DNA of 64,000 bases from Cytobacillus oceanisediminis (GTDB taxonomy: Bacteria; Bacillota; Bacilli; Bacillales; Cytobacillaceae). Under the pieces are notes generated by a model. It saw only the letters and a program-made list of their open reading frames with translations. It ran no database searches and had not been told where the DNA came from. The stretch spans positions 248,001 through 312,000 of the forward strand of contig NZ_VLKI01000003.1 of assembly GCF_007830235.1 (NCBI RefSeq), in the 5' to 3' direction. This document shows positions 55,700 through 64,000 of this stretch, in pieces. The translations under genes were made by a program, and so were the position numbers. How positions within the stretch are numbered: position 1 is the first letter of the stretch; each line of letters begins with the position of its first letter.

Positions 55700-56125
55700 A
55701 TGCCAACACCGAGTATGGAAGATTATATAGAACAAATATATTTGTTAATTGAAGACAAGGGCTATGCCCGGGTTTCCGATATTGCCGAGGCCTTGTCGGT
55801 ACATCCTTCTTCTGTAACAAAAATGGTCCAAAAGCTTGATAAAGATGAATATCTTGTATATGAAAAATACAGGGGGCTGATTTTGACGCCTAAAGGCAAA
55901 AAAATCGGTAAAAGGCTGGTTTACCGCCACGAACTTCTAGAACAGCTCCTTCGCATAATTGGAGTGAAAGAAGAAAATATTTATGAAGATGTTGAAGGGA
56001 TCGAACACCACCTGAGCTGGGATGCTATTGACAGGGTTGGTGACTTAGTGCAGTTTTTTGAAGAAGATGAGAACCGCATTGAAGTTTTGAGAGAGATTCA
56101 GAGGAAAAATGAAGAAGAGCAATAA
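55700..56125 (+). CDS. mntR: Manganese-responsive transcriptional regulator MntR
   Basis: A 141-residue DtxR-family repressor. The winged helix is [20 protein letters not shown]; metal ligands include Asp8 and Glu11 (MEDYIEQIY), His and Glu residues of RHELLEQ and EGIEHHL. It shares most residues with B. subtilis MntR and controls Mn uptake. The ATG at 55700 follows caggaggt. No Mn transporter gene is adjacent. Confidence 0.95.
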   Translation: MPTPSMEDYIEQIYLLIEDKGYARVSDIAEALSVHPSSVTKMVQKLDKDEYLVYEKYRGLILTPKGKKIGKRLVYRHELLEQLLRIIGVKEENIYEDVEGIEHHLSWDAIDRVGDLVQFFEEDENRIEVLREIQRKNEEEQ

Positions 56126-56159
56126 ATAAAACCTGACCGCGGTCAGGTTTTATTTATTG
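56122..56159. terminator. Bidirectional terminator, mntR/DUF3892 gene
   Basis: AATAAATAAAACCTGACC/GGTCAGGTTTTATTTATT, very long and symmetric. Confidence 0.9.
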
Positions 56160-56175
56160 CAGCTGCCGGAGCTCC

Positions 56176-56394
56176 CTAGTAGAAGCTTGGAAACTCATCA
56201 AACGAAGAAGAGGCAGCAGGGATCATGGACATAGTACCATCCTCTTCTTCAGCTATATGTATGCCTTCAATTAACCCCTCTTCAGCCTCCTGCAAAGCTT
56301 TTCGATACGAAATGATCCTCCCTGAGGAGGTTTGGAAAGAAAGAATTTCACCATGATGGTTTCGATGGACTGCTACGAGCTGTTCTTCGTTCAT
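56176..56394 (-). CDS. DUF3892-like small protein
   Basis: A 72-residue acidic protein (QLVAVHRNHHGEILSFQTSS, then ALQEAEEGLIEGIHIAEEED). The pattern of a short beta strand plus EAIE-type helix and glycine matches DUF3892. Start follows aaggag. Function unknown. Confidence 0.7.
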   Translation of the reverse strand: MNEEQLVAVHRNHHGEILSFQTSSGRIISYRKALQEAEEGLIEGIHIAEEEDGTMSMIPAASSSFDEFPSFY

Positions 56395-56547
56395 TGAATA
56401 ATTCTCCTTTAATTGTTTTCTATCAATATTGTTGACGTTACTGCAGCTTTATAATCAAAGGATTTTTTACGGAAGCCAGTGAATTAAAAATATTGGGAAC
56501 TTTTTTTTAGAATAAACGTAAGTAAAGTTACTGACGGAGGGGATAGG

Positions 56548-57252
56548 ATGAAAACATTTAACTGGTCTGCAGAAGCTGAGAAGCTTTGGGACAAAAATTC
56601 GGAATCCTGGAATTCGAAAAGCCGCGAAATGTGGGAAGAAGGAAGCAGAAAAGATATTGTTTCCTTTTTTGAAAAGCATATAAACAAAGGTTCAAGAGTA
56701 TGTGACCTTGGGTGCGGAGATGGCTATGGTTCTTATAAGCTCGCTTTGGCAGGCTATAATGTGACAGGAATCGATGTGTCGGAAGAAATGATACATAAAG
56801 CAAAAGCACTAAATGCTGATACCTGTGCTGAATTTATAAAAGGTGATATTTCCTGCCTGTCCTTTGAGGAGAATTCGGTTGATGCTGTTCTTGCTATCAA
56901 TTCACTCGAATGGACAGAAAGCCCCCTTAATGTTTTGAAAGAAATGCAAAGAATTGTCAAGCCAGAGGGAAGAGCATGCATCGGCATTCTAGGGCCGACA
57001 GCCGCTCCGCGTGTAAACAGCTATCGCCGCCTATATAACGAAAAAGTTATATGCAATACGATGATGCCGTGGGAATTTGAGGCGCTTGCACAAGAAAACG
57101 GCTGGGTGAAAATTGATGAACTCGGTGTCTATAAAAAAGCATCAGAACAGCTGCCAAAAGGATCACTGCCAGTCAATTTGAAACAGTCATTGTCTTTTAT
57201 GTGGGTCTTTATGCTCGAAAATATGAAGCAGAAAGGAATGGGTGAAGAATGA
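56548..57252 (+). CDS. Class I SAM-dependent methyltransferase
   Basis: A 234-residue methyltransferase. Motif I is VCDLGCGDGYGSYKLA (about 51-66), and DVSEEMIHKAKAL and the later GRACIGILGPT fit UbiE/MenG-like enzymes. Substrate unknown. Start follows ggagggg. The stop overlaps the AIM24 gene start by four bases. Confidence 0.88.
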   Translation: MKTFNWSAEAEKLWDKNSESWNSKSREMWEEGSRKDIVSFFEKHINKGSRVCDLGCGDGYGSYKLALAGYNVTGIDVSEEMIHKAKALNADTCAEFIKGDISCLSFEENSVDAVLAINSLEWTESPLNVLKEMQRIVKPEGRACIGILGPTAAPRVNSYRRLYNEKVICNTMMPWEFEALAQENGWVKIDELGVYKKASEQLPKGSLPVNLKQSLSFMWVFMLENMKQKGMGEE

Positions 57253-57941
57253 GCCGTTACTCGATCGAGGAGTTCGTAAACCAGACAAAGCAGCAGGATA
57301 AAGGTGAAGGATTATTTGAACTGGAAACCCCAAGAATGCTTGAGATTAATTTAACCAATCAAGTGTGGGCAAAAGCCGGAGGGATGGTCTCCTATCGCGG
57401 ACAAATTAAGTTTGAGCGCGAAGGAATTCTGGAGCATGGGTTAGGTAAAATGTTTAAAAAGGCACTCACCGGAGAAGGCACATCTCTCATGAAAGCAACA
57501 GGCAATGGAAAGCTATATCTTGCAGACCAAGGGAAGAAAATATCTATCTTGAACCTCGATGGCGATTCTATTTTTGTTAACGGCAATGACCTGCTGGCAT
57601 TTGAGCCTTCCATCAAATGGGATATTAGGCTGATGAAAAGAATGGCCGGTATGCTTGCCGGAGGCCTGTTCAATGTACGTCTGGAAGGCTCCGGAATGGT
57701 CGCCATCACCTCCCATTATGAACCGTTAACCTTGATGGTAACACCGGATAACCCGGTATATACGGACCCGAATGCTACGGTTGCCTGGTCAGGAACATTG
57801 GAACCTGAATTTGTAACAGATATCTCATTTAAAACCTTTTTGGGCAGAGGGAGCGGAGAATCGATCCAAATGAAGTTTTCCGGAAACGGTTTCGTCGTTG
57901 TTCAGCCGTTTGAAGAAGTATATTACGCACAGCAGTCATAA
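57249..57941 (+). CDS. AIM24 family protein
   Basis: A 230-residue beta-rich protein of the AIM24/TerD-like type (DUF124): repeated strands with KATGNGKLYLADQGK, FVNGNDLLAFEPSIKWDI and GSGMVAITSHYEPLTLMV. Bacterial members are of unknown function. Co-translated with the methyltransferase. Confidence 0.87.
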   Translation: MSRYSIEEFVNQTKQQDKGEGLFELETPRMLEINLTNQVWAKAGGMVSYRGQIKFEREGILEHGLGKMFKKALTGEGTSLMKATGNGKLYLADQGKKISILNLDGDSIFVNGNDLLAFEPSIKWDIRLMKRMAGMLAGGLFNVRLEGSGMVAITSHYEPLTLMVTPDNPVYTDPNATVAWSGTLEPEFVTDISFKTFLGRGSGESIQMKFSGNGFVVVQPFEEVYYAQQS

Positions 57942-57942
57942 G

Positions 57943-57990
57943 AAAAGCCGGTTTTGCGAGGGAAACCTCTTCAAAACCGGCTTTTTTGAT
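57943..57990 (+). terminator. Terminator after AIM24 gene
   Basis: AAAGCCGGTTTTG/CAAAACCGGCTTT with T run. The next 150 bases to metA hold no gene. Confidence 0.85.
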
Positions 57991-58141
57991 GTTAGCATAA
58001 CATGTTTTAATGTTTAATCCGTGAAAAAATCAATATAACCGCCAAATTCTGAGTTTATCCGCGAGACGACATATTTGCCATTGAAAATCCATCAAAGCAC
58101 CAAACTTGCCGAACAAAAACCCGGCAAAGCCGGGTTTAAAA

Positions 58142-59050
58142 TTAATCCCACTCGAAAGGGGTTTCCTGATAAACATAGTAGTTCAGCCAGTTTGAAAATA
58201 ATAAATGGGCATGCGAGCGCCACTTGTTAAAGGGTTCCCTGCCTGGATCGTCATTTGGGAAGTAGTGCTTTGGCATAGGCACCTGGAGGCCTCTGCTTCT
58301 GTCCCTCGTGTATTCTTCAGCAAGAGTTGCAGCTTCATATTCCAAATGACCGGTTATCATGATCTGTTTGCCGCCATTGGCGCTCATAATGAAAGGGCCG
58401 GCTTCTTCAGAGGATGATAGCAGCTTTACTTCAGGGTGCTTGAGCAATTCTTCCTTATAAACGTCAGTATGGCGTGAATGAGGAGCGAGGAAGGTGTCAT
58501 CAAATCCTCTTAGCAGCTTCTCGGTTCTGTCATGAACTTCATGCGCATAAATGCCGGAGCATTTTTCCGGCAGCTCGTATTTGCCGATTCCGAAGTGGTA
58601 AAATAGCGCTGCCTGTGCACCCCAGCAAATATGCAGGGTAGAGGTAACATTGGTTTTCGTCCACGCCATAATCTCGGTAAGTTCCTCCCAGTAATCCACA
58701 TGCTCAAAGTCAAGGAGCTCTACAGGAGCGCCTGTAACAATCATACCGTCAAACTTTCGATTTTTAACTTGGGCAAAGGTTGTATAAAACTGCTCCAAGT
58801 GCATTGGGCTTGTATTTTTTGACTGATGGGTGGCAGTTTTTAAAAATGAAATGTTAACCTGAAGTGGAGTATTTCCCAGAAGCCTCAATAGGTGTGCTTC
58901 CGTTTTTTCTTTTTCAGGCATCAAATTTAAAATAAGAATATTTAAAGGACGGATATCCTGATTTTTGGCACGGTCCTCATCCATCACGAAAATATTTTCT
59001 TCCTCTAAGATTTCCCTGGCCGGAAGCTGCTTAGGAATTTTAATTGGCAA
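58142..59050 (-). CDS. metA: Homoserine O-acyltransferase MetA
   Basis: A 302-residue MetA-type enzyme of methionine synthesis. The nucleophile Cys is in [16 protein letters not shown] (about 142), with His and Glu in the C-terminal region (TGHLEYEA). Bacillus MetA enzymes usually use acetyl-CoA. Start is TTG 59050 after gggagatg. No SAM riboswitch is visible in the 180-base divergent region with fhs. Confidence 0.92.
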   Translation of the reverse strand: MPIKIPKQLPAREILEEENIFVMDEDRAKNQDIRPLNILILNLMPEKEKTEAHLLRLLGNTPLQVNISFLKTATHQSKNTSPMHLEQFYTTFAQVKNRKFDGMIVTGAPVELLDFEHVDYWEELTEIMAWTKTNVTSTLHICWGAQAALFYHFGIGKYELPEKCSGIYAHEVHDRTEKLLRGFDDTFLAPHSRHTDVYKEELLKHPEVKLLSSSEEAGPFIMSANGGKQIMITGHLEYEAATLAEEYTRDRSRGLQVPMPKHYFPNDDPGREPFNKWRSHAHLLFSNWLNYYVYQETPFEWD

Positions 59051-59231
59051 GTGATCATCTCCCTGGACAAAATTTCAATTAAACTTATTATAAAGACGAT
59101 TCATAATTGTATCAATGCTTTAGTGTGCGAAAATCTCAAAAATATCAAAAGTAACTGGCAATTATTCCATGCAGGAATGGTACAATATATCCGTAAGGAA
59201 CCTATACATATTGGATTCTAGGGGGATAAAA

Positions 59232-60920
59232 ATGAATGTGAAACCGGTTGTGAAATCAGACATTGAAATCGCTCAAGCATCAACAATGAAACCTATTAAA
59301 GAAATCGCTGAAAAAATTGGGCTTCAGGATGATGATCTAGAGCTTTTCGGTAAGTATAAAGCGAAATTATCATCAGAGACTTTAAAAAAACTCAGGACGA
59401 ATGAAAGCGGAAAAATAATCCTGGTCACTTCCATTAATCCTACACCTGCAGGGGAGGGGAAATCCACAGTAACGGTTGGTCTTGGTGACGCTTTTAACCG
59501 GCTCGGCAAAAAAGCAATGGTCGCCATGAGAGAACCTTCCCTGGGACCTACAATGGGAATTAAGGGAGGAGCAACCGGCGGAGGCTATTCGCAAGTCCTG
59601 CCAATGGAAGATATAAATCTTCACTTTACAGGTGACCTCCATGCCATAACAACAGCCAATAATGCGCTGGCTGCTCTAATCGATAACCATCTTCAGCAGG
59701 GAAATCAGCTGAACATCGATCAGAGAAGAATTGTGTGGAAGCGCGCACTTGATTTGAATGATAGAGCTTTACGAAAAATCGTAATTGGGCTGGGCGGCCC
59801 TGTGCAGGGTGTTCCCCGTGAGGATGGCTTTGATATTACCGTTGCTTCAGAAATTATGGCGGTTTTATGCCTTGCATCCGATCTTAAGAACTTAAAGGAA
59901 AGACTCGGAAAAATGGTCATTGCCTATAATTATGAAAAACAGCCTGTAACAGTTGCTGATCTTGGTGTGGAAGGCGCCCTGACGTTGCTTCTAAAAGAAG
60001 CGGTTAAACCGAATCTGGTCCAAACAATCGAGCATACGCCAGCAATAATCCATGGCGGCCCGTTTGCAAATATTGCACATGGATGCAACAGCGTCATTGC
60101 CACGACTGCAGCATCCAAGCTAGCTGACTATGTAGTAACAGAAGCCGGCTTTGGCGCTGACCTTGGTGCTGAAAAGTTTCTGAATATAAAAGCCAGAACA
60201 GAAGGGATAGACCCGGAAGCGGTAGTCATAGTAGCTACAATAAGAGCCTTGAAAATGCATGGCGGTGTGGCAAAGACTGAGCTGGGCAGAGAAGATACAG
60301 AAGCTCTCACTGCAGGATTCTCCAATTTAAAGAAGCATGTTGAGACCATTGAAAGCTTTGGGCTGCCATACGTTGTGGCCATTAACCGGTTTATTTCCGA
60401 CAGCGAAAATGAAGTGAATACACTTAAGGATTTATGCAATCAGGCCGGCATTCCTGTTGCGCTGACAGAGGTTTGGGAAAAAGGCGGGGAAGGCGGCATC
60501 GAGCTTGCAGGCAAGCTGCTAGAAATTTTAGAAGATAAAGAGGCGCAATTCAATCACTTATATGAACTTTCGCTTCCGATTGAAGAAAAAATCCAAACGA
60601 TTGCCCAGAAAGTTTATGGTGCAGATAAAGTTGAGTACTCAACTAAAGCCAAAAAACAAATCAGGGATTTTGAAAGCTTTGGCTGGGGCTGTCTCCCGAT
60701 TTGCATGGCTAAAACGCAGTATTCCCTATCAGATGATCCGGCAAAGCTGGGAAGGCCGTCCAATTTTACAATCACGATCAGGGAGCTTAAGCCTTCCATC
60801 GGAGCTGGATTCATTGTCGCCCTTACCGGAGATGTCATGACAATGCCGGGGCTGCCTAAAGCGCCTGCAGCCATGAATATGGACGTAGACGATGACGGTA
60901 ATGCACTTGGATTATTTTAG
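59232..60920 (+). CDS. fhs: Formate-tetrahydrofolate ligase
   Basis: A 562-residue enzyme making 10-formyl-THF from formate, ATP and THF. The ATP loop is [17 protein letters not shown] (about 68-84); [18 protein letters not shown] is the family signature. The ATG at 59232 follows tagggggat; the upstream ATG at 59169 lacks a site. Links to metA by one-carbon and methionine metabolism. Confidence 0.95.
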   Translation: MNVKPVVKSDIEIAQASTMKPIKEIAEKIGLQDDDLELFGKYKAKLSSETLKKLRTNESGKIILVTSINPTPAGEGKSTVTVGLGDAFNRLGKKAMVAMREPSLGPTMGIKGGATGGGYSQVLPMEDINLHFTGDLHAITTANNALAALIDNHLQQGNQLNIDQRRIVWKRALDLNDRALRKIVIGLGGPVQGVPREDGFDITVASEIMAVLCLASDLKNLKERLGKMVIAYNYEKQPVTVADLGVEGALTLLLKEAVKPNLVQTIEHTPAIIHGGPFANIAHGCNSVIATTAASKLADYVVTEAGFGADLGAEKFLNIKARTEGIDPEAVVIVATIRALKMHGGVAKTELGREDTEALTAGFSNLKKHVETIESFGLPYVVAINRFISDSENEVNTLKDLCNQAGIPVALTEVWEKGGEGGIELAGKLLEILEDKEAQFNHLYELSLPIEEKIQTIAQKVYGADKVEYSTKAKKQIRDFESFGWGCLPICMAKTQYSLSDDPAKLGRPSNFTITIRELKPSIGAGFIVALTGDVMTMPGLPKAPAAMNMDVDDDGNALGLF

Positions 60921-60945
60921 AAGAAATTTATTAAGTTTGTACTTT

Positions 60946-61018
60946 GATAACTGTCTAGCTTCAGCGCCTACCCCCTCGAGGTGTCGGGGGTAACCAAGTC
61001 GCTTGCGCTTTTCTTGTA
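60946..61018. repeat. Short Bacillaceae interspersed repeat with hairpin
   Basis: CTGTCTAGCTTCAGCGCCTA, then CCCCCTCGAGGTGTCGGGGG, then CGCTTGCGCTTTTCTTGTA. I know this as a reduced form of a repeat common in Bacillus intergenic regions. The CCCC/GGGG stem may also terminate fhs. Confidence 0.6.
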
Positions 61019-61033
61019 AGGGAGGTTCTGTAC

Positions 61034-61567
61034 ATGTTTGATCCTACAGCTTTTGAAAATATGAAGGTTGTGATGGATGGCGGCTTTTATGATCGGGATC
61101 TTAGCGGAGAGATTAGAATCATAGACCGAAATGATATCTTAAATTCTGCCAAAATGTCCCGCCGGTACGAGGTTGCTTTTAAAGAAAATGTTGAAGGACA
61201 TAAGGATATCAGCTGTGCCTTTATTATGGAGGCTGGCCTCGAAAATCTGGCTGCTGAGCTTTTGCCTGAAGCACAATCAGAAAAGCTGGCAGGTTGCCAG
61301 GTATTTGTAAAGTTTACAATTAAGCAAAAAAATGACTCTAAGCTCTTTCAAGAAATGCGTGAAATTTTAAGAGATATTTGGGGAAGAGAGAGAATCATAA
61401 AACAAACTGTAAAATTCAATCCGGAGGATATCAATAATCTGATTGAAGCGGAATCTGTTGTTCATTTCAACCGGCTTATATACGAAGAACAAATTGATGA
61501 TCTTTGTGATATGATCGCCTATATGATTGCTTCCTTGCAGGCTTTGAGAAACGTTAGGTTTTCATAA
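61034..61567 (+). CDS. Hypothetical protein (177 residues)
   Basis: A 177-residue soluble protein with no cysteine-rich or membrane features. Residues about 1-120 are mixed alpha/beta; the last 60 are helical (EEQIDDLCDMIAYMIASLQA). Start follows gggaggt. Not recognised. Confidence 0.65.
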   Translation: MFDPTAFENMKVVMDGGFYDRDLSGEIRIIDRNDILNSAKMSRRYEVAFKENVEGHKDISCAFIMEAGLENLAAELLPEAQSEKLAGCQVFVKFTIKQKNDSKLFQEMREILRDIWGRERIIKQTVKFNPEDINNLIEAESVVHFNRLIYEEQIDDLCDMIAYMIASLQALRNVRFS

Positions 61568-61595
61568 TTCCAGCAGGTTTTTAATAAAATAGTCA

Positions 61596-61634
61596 ATGGC
61601 GTCTTGCTCTTAAGGGAGCGAGGCGTTTTTTATT
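61596..61634 (+). terminator. Terminator after the 177-residue gene
   Basis: GCGTCTTGCTC/GAGCGAGGCGT (G-T pairs) followed by six T. Confidence 0.7.
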
Positions 61635-61744
61635 AAAACTGTCCTGAAAATTCAAAATTATATTTACAAACATTCGCTCTAACTAATACGATTAAGAAGG
61701 AATGGCAAAACATTCCTAAAAATACATTAAAGGAGGAGAAGGAA

Positions 61745-61804
61745 ATGGTTAAAGAATCTGTTATTAACAAGGAAAAGGAAGAGGAAAGACAAGACGTAAC
61801 GTAG
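61745..61804 (+). CDS. Possible 19-residue leader peptide
   Basis: An ATG eight bases after aaaggagg opens a 19-codon frame of Lys/Glu-rich sequence (MVKESVINKEKEEERQDVT) ending 14 bases before the GNAT fusion gene. A strong ribosome site on so short a frame suggests a leader or coupling peptide. Confidence 0.4.
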   Translation: MVKESVINKEKEEERQDVT

Positions 61805-61818
61805 TCAAGGAGGACAAA

Positions 61819-64000
61819 ATGATGATCCAAAGTACGGACACGATTAAAATTACAGAGTATACTGAGGGCCTTGCAGCAGGTATCGCAAAAATGTGGAACC
61901 TTAGCCGCGATAGCTGGGGCGGCGATACAAGCGTCATGACTGAAGAACAGGTGAGAACGAAGGAAGCCAATAACGGCAATATTGCTTTATATTTAGCCAT
62001 GGATGGCGAAGAGGTAGTCGGTTACTGCGGACTATCAGAATATAAAGAGGATACAGGTTCATTATATATCCCGCTTCTGAATGTGAGACCTGATTATCAT
62101 GGGCGAAAAATAGGAAAGCTGCTTGTTTTGAAAGCGCTTCGAAAAACAGTGGAATTGGGTTGGCCTCGTCTGGATTTATATACATGGCCAGGAAATGTGA
62201 AGGCTGTTCCGCTTTATAAAAAATGCGGATTTTTCTGGGAGGACAGGGATGATACAACACATTTGATGAATTTTATCCCGGCGGTCCAACAAACTCCACT
62301 ATTAAAATCTCTCCTTAAAGACTTTGATTGGTATAAGGACAATGTGAGAGAAATTGAGGTTAAGCCGGATGGGGTCAAGGAAAATGGCTTTACTTTTTAT
62401 GAGTATGAATGGAAAAACGAACAGACCTCCGCACGCGTTAGGTTTGAAAAAACCGGGAGGGGAATCAGTTTAATAGAGACAGAGAATTATTTTCTTGAAC
62501 TATCCATGATCAGCCATGAAACAATAGAATATGAAACCGGGAATTTCGAACTGAAGTTTGTGAATAAAACCGGTAAACCCGTTTCATTTAGGGCAAAAGG
62601 AGACAACCAAGGCAGAATAGAGGCAACTTTTGATTATGAGATGTTAGTCGAAAACGAGGCTGCTATTGCAGAACAGTTAATTGTTCATGGAGGAGAAGAA
62701 CCTAGTGTATGGAAAACTCATCCTTCCTTGGCAGTAAAGGTTTGGATCGATGGAGAAGAATGTGAGCTGTGCCTTGGTTTACTTCCCAAGCAGCCTGCCA
62801 AAATAACCGGGGGTGCAAAAGGAAACCTGCGATTTTTAAATCAGGAAGCGGAACTGGAGCTTGAAGTGGAAAATAGCCTTACAGAGGATGCTGTATTTCA
62901 CCTGTCTTTTCAGGAAGATGAGCATGTTTCATTAAATCAGTCAGATTATGATATTAAACTTCACAAGAATGAACGGAAGCTTATAAAAGTACCATTTATC
63001 GTGAAAAAGTACGGCTTTTATCAGCCGGAGATCAAAATTCTGGCGAGGAAAAATGATGGAAATGAGCTGACTTTTAAAAGCAAAGCAGTTGGTGTTCTGC
63101 TTAAGAATTTTGGGCAGAAGTTCGGCGGAGAGTCAAAAGAGTATTGGTCTATCTGTAATGGAATCTGCCAGGCAAATATCCGGAAATTGGATTATAAAAT
63201 AACTGCAGGCCGGAACGGAAATGTAAATCAGCATTTCGCCTTTTTCGTCCCCAAGCTGGGCAGACCATACTCAACCGAATTTTCAAAGGCAAAACCCGAA
63301 AGTGTAGAGTGGTTCACAGATGATTCAGCGATAACCTTCAAACTGGTTTTCAGATCAAAGGATTTCCCTGGGATCGTTGTCTCTATGTATACGTCGCTAT
63401 ATGGCGAAGGGATTGTGAAAACATGGGCTGAACTGAACAATGAAGGGGAAACACTTTTTGATAATCTATCATTCAATCAGCCTTTATATCATGAGAAGCA
63501 TCATACCTATTTCCCTCTGGAGAATGAAGTGGTAGAGTTCTCGAGTGTCAAAAATCTTGAATTCGGAGAGATTTCTGCAAGCAGCCTGACGGAAAATTGG
63601 TATTTCTCCAAGCATGAAGGAGAACCGATTGGGTTTTGCTGGCCGAAAAAAGCCAAAGCCAACCCGGATGGCTGGCAGTTTTATTATGAAAATGAAGTGG
63701 GATGTCTAAAACCTGGAGAAAGGGTAAAATTGGAACCAGCCTATTTATCAGTTGGCGCTTTTCAATCATGGGAGGAACTGCAGGCGTTTGCCAATATGGC
63801 CACTCAAAAGGAAAACAAGATTGTGCAGAATGAAAAAGCCTTCATTTTAAATGGAGGAAATCCTGTGGCAGCCGGGTTGGAAAAAGTGCAAGTCACCTTA
63901 AAAACACACCGTTCAAGCTATCTGGACGGCACTATTGGCCTTTTCCTAAATGATGATAAAAAACAATCCGCAATTCTAGAACAAAAAGAGGAAATGAAAG
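61819..64000 (+). CDS. GNAT acetyltransferase fused to a large beta-rich region (partial)
   Basis: An open frame from 61819 (or ATG 61822) past the window end, over 727 residues. Residues about 10-155 are a GNAT acetyltransferase, with the acetyl-CoA loop NVRPDYHGRKIGKLLVLKAL. The following 550 or more residues are rich in beta strands and polar residues, with repeats like ELELEVENSLTEDAVFHL that resemble immunoglobulin-like or NEW3-type folds. No stop was met in translation. A related N-acetyltransferase of such size is not one I can name. Start follows aaggagga. Confidence 0.75.
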   Translation, partial: MMIQSTDTIKITEYTEGLAAGIAKMWNLSRDSWGGDTSVMTEEQVRTKEANNGNIALYLAMDGEEVVGYCGLSEYKEDTGSLYIPLLNVRPDYHGRKIGKLLVLKALRKTVELGWPRLDLYTWPGNVKAVPLYKKCGFFWEDRDDTTHLMNFIPAVQQTPLLKSLLKDFDWYKDNVREIEVKPDGVKENGFTFYEYEWKNEQTSARVRFEKTGRGISLIETENYFLELSMISHETIEYETGNFELKFVNKTGKPVSFRAKGDNQGRIEATFDYEMLVENEAAIAEQLIVHGGEEPSVWKTHPSLAVKVWIDGEECELCLGLLPKQPAKITGGAKGNLRFLNQEAELELEVENSLTEDAVFHLSFQEDEHVSLNQSDYDIKLHKNERKLIKVPFIVKKYGFYQPEIKILARKNDGNELTFKSKAVGVLLKNFGQKFGGESKEYWSICNGICQANIRKLDYKITAGRNGNVNQHFAFFVPKLGRPYSTEFSKAKPESVEWFTDDSAITFKLVFRSKDFPGIVVSMYTSLYGEGIVKTWAELNNEGETLFDNLSFNQPLYHEKHHTYFPLENEVVEFSSVKNLEFGEISASSLTENWYFSKHEGEPIGFCWPKKAKANPDGWQFYYENEVGCLKPGERVKLEPAYLSVGAFQSWEELQAFANMATQKENKIVQNEKAFILNGGNPVAAGLEKVQVTLKTHRSSYLDGTIGLFLNDDKKQSAILEQKEEMK

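Noticed and set aside
59051-59231. SAM riboswitch between metA and fhs
   Set aside because: Read on both strands; no SAM-box core or terminator pairing visible.

Overview
This window is a piece of a Bacillaceae chromosome, most like Bacillus, Cytobacillus or Mesobacillus. Spore genes (sspM, sspL, cotD), gpsB, class-B RNase P RNA, dynA, mrfAB, xpt-pbuX, cspD and mntR lie in nearly the order of the ypp-yps-ypb-ypc-ypd segment of B. subtilis. Codon use and AT-rich spacers fit a low-to-mid GC Firmicute. The window holds no rRNA, tRNA, phage, IS element or CRISPR array. It reads as a core backbone with several lineage-specific insertions.

Layout. 1-3.4 kb: yppC, sspM, a yppD-position gene, yppE, yppF, yppG. 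3.7-7 kb: an OppB-type permease and an unusual OppC-type permease fused to an M1 metallopeptidase, with no ATPase beside them. 7-8.4 kb: Hsp20 and a Crp/Fnr regulator. 8.6-16.2 kb: mrfAB behind a LexA-like box, cotD, ypsA, gpsB, rnpB and the ypsC methyltransferase. 16.2-18.8 kb: a MITE-like repeat, a small conserved-looking gene and a DinG-type helicase. 18.9-25.9 kb: a nitric-oxide island with quinol NO reductase, a Crp/Fnr regulator, three DUF2249 proteins, a multi-helix membrane protein and a SufT-like factor. 26-31 kb: M32 carboxypeptidase, an EamA exporter and a three-subunit ba3-type oxidase. 31-33.5 kb: guanine riboswitch, xpt, pbuX. 33.6-43.2 kb: SDR, bpsAB, a Fur-boxed mini-gene, dynA, a nucleotidyltransferase, a rhodanese and a frameshifted membrane gene. 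43.2-50 kb: a structured RNA leader, ypcP, GC-rich tandem repeats, sspL, a broken ypdP between two RNase H-like genes, ypeQ and cspD. 50-64 kb: pullulanase, topB, mntR, a methyltransferase plus AIM24 pair, metA, fhs, and a very large GNAT fusion that runs off the end.

How the parts work together. NO reductase (reductive NO removal), the DUF2249 proteins, the ba3 oxidase and the two Crp/Fnr regulators look like one respiratory or nitrosative-stress response. Crp/Fnr-type palindromes lie upstream of norB and of the oxidase operon. mrfA, mrfB, the DinG-type helicase, topB and ypcP all act on DNA structure or repair. Two genes (42600-43201 and 47582-48257) are each broken by a one-base change in a homopolymer, so base-calling error should be excluded before calling them pseudogenes.

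The most notable unexplained signals are a multi-hairpin RNA with mutually exclusive stems ahead of ypcP, the permease-M1 peptidase fusion, a 30-codon ORF behind two Fur boxes, and 21-bp-phased repeats in several intergenic regions.
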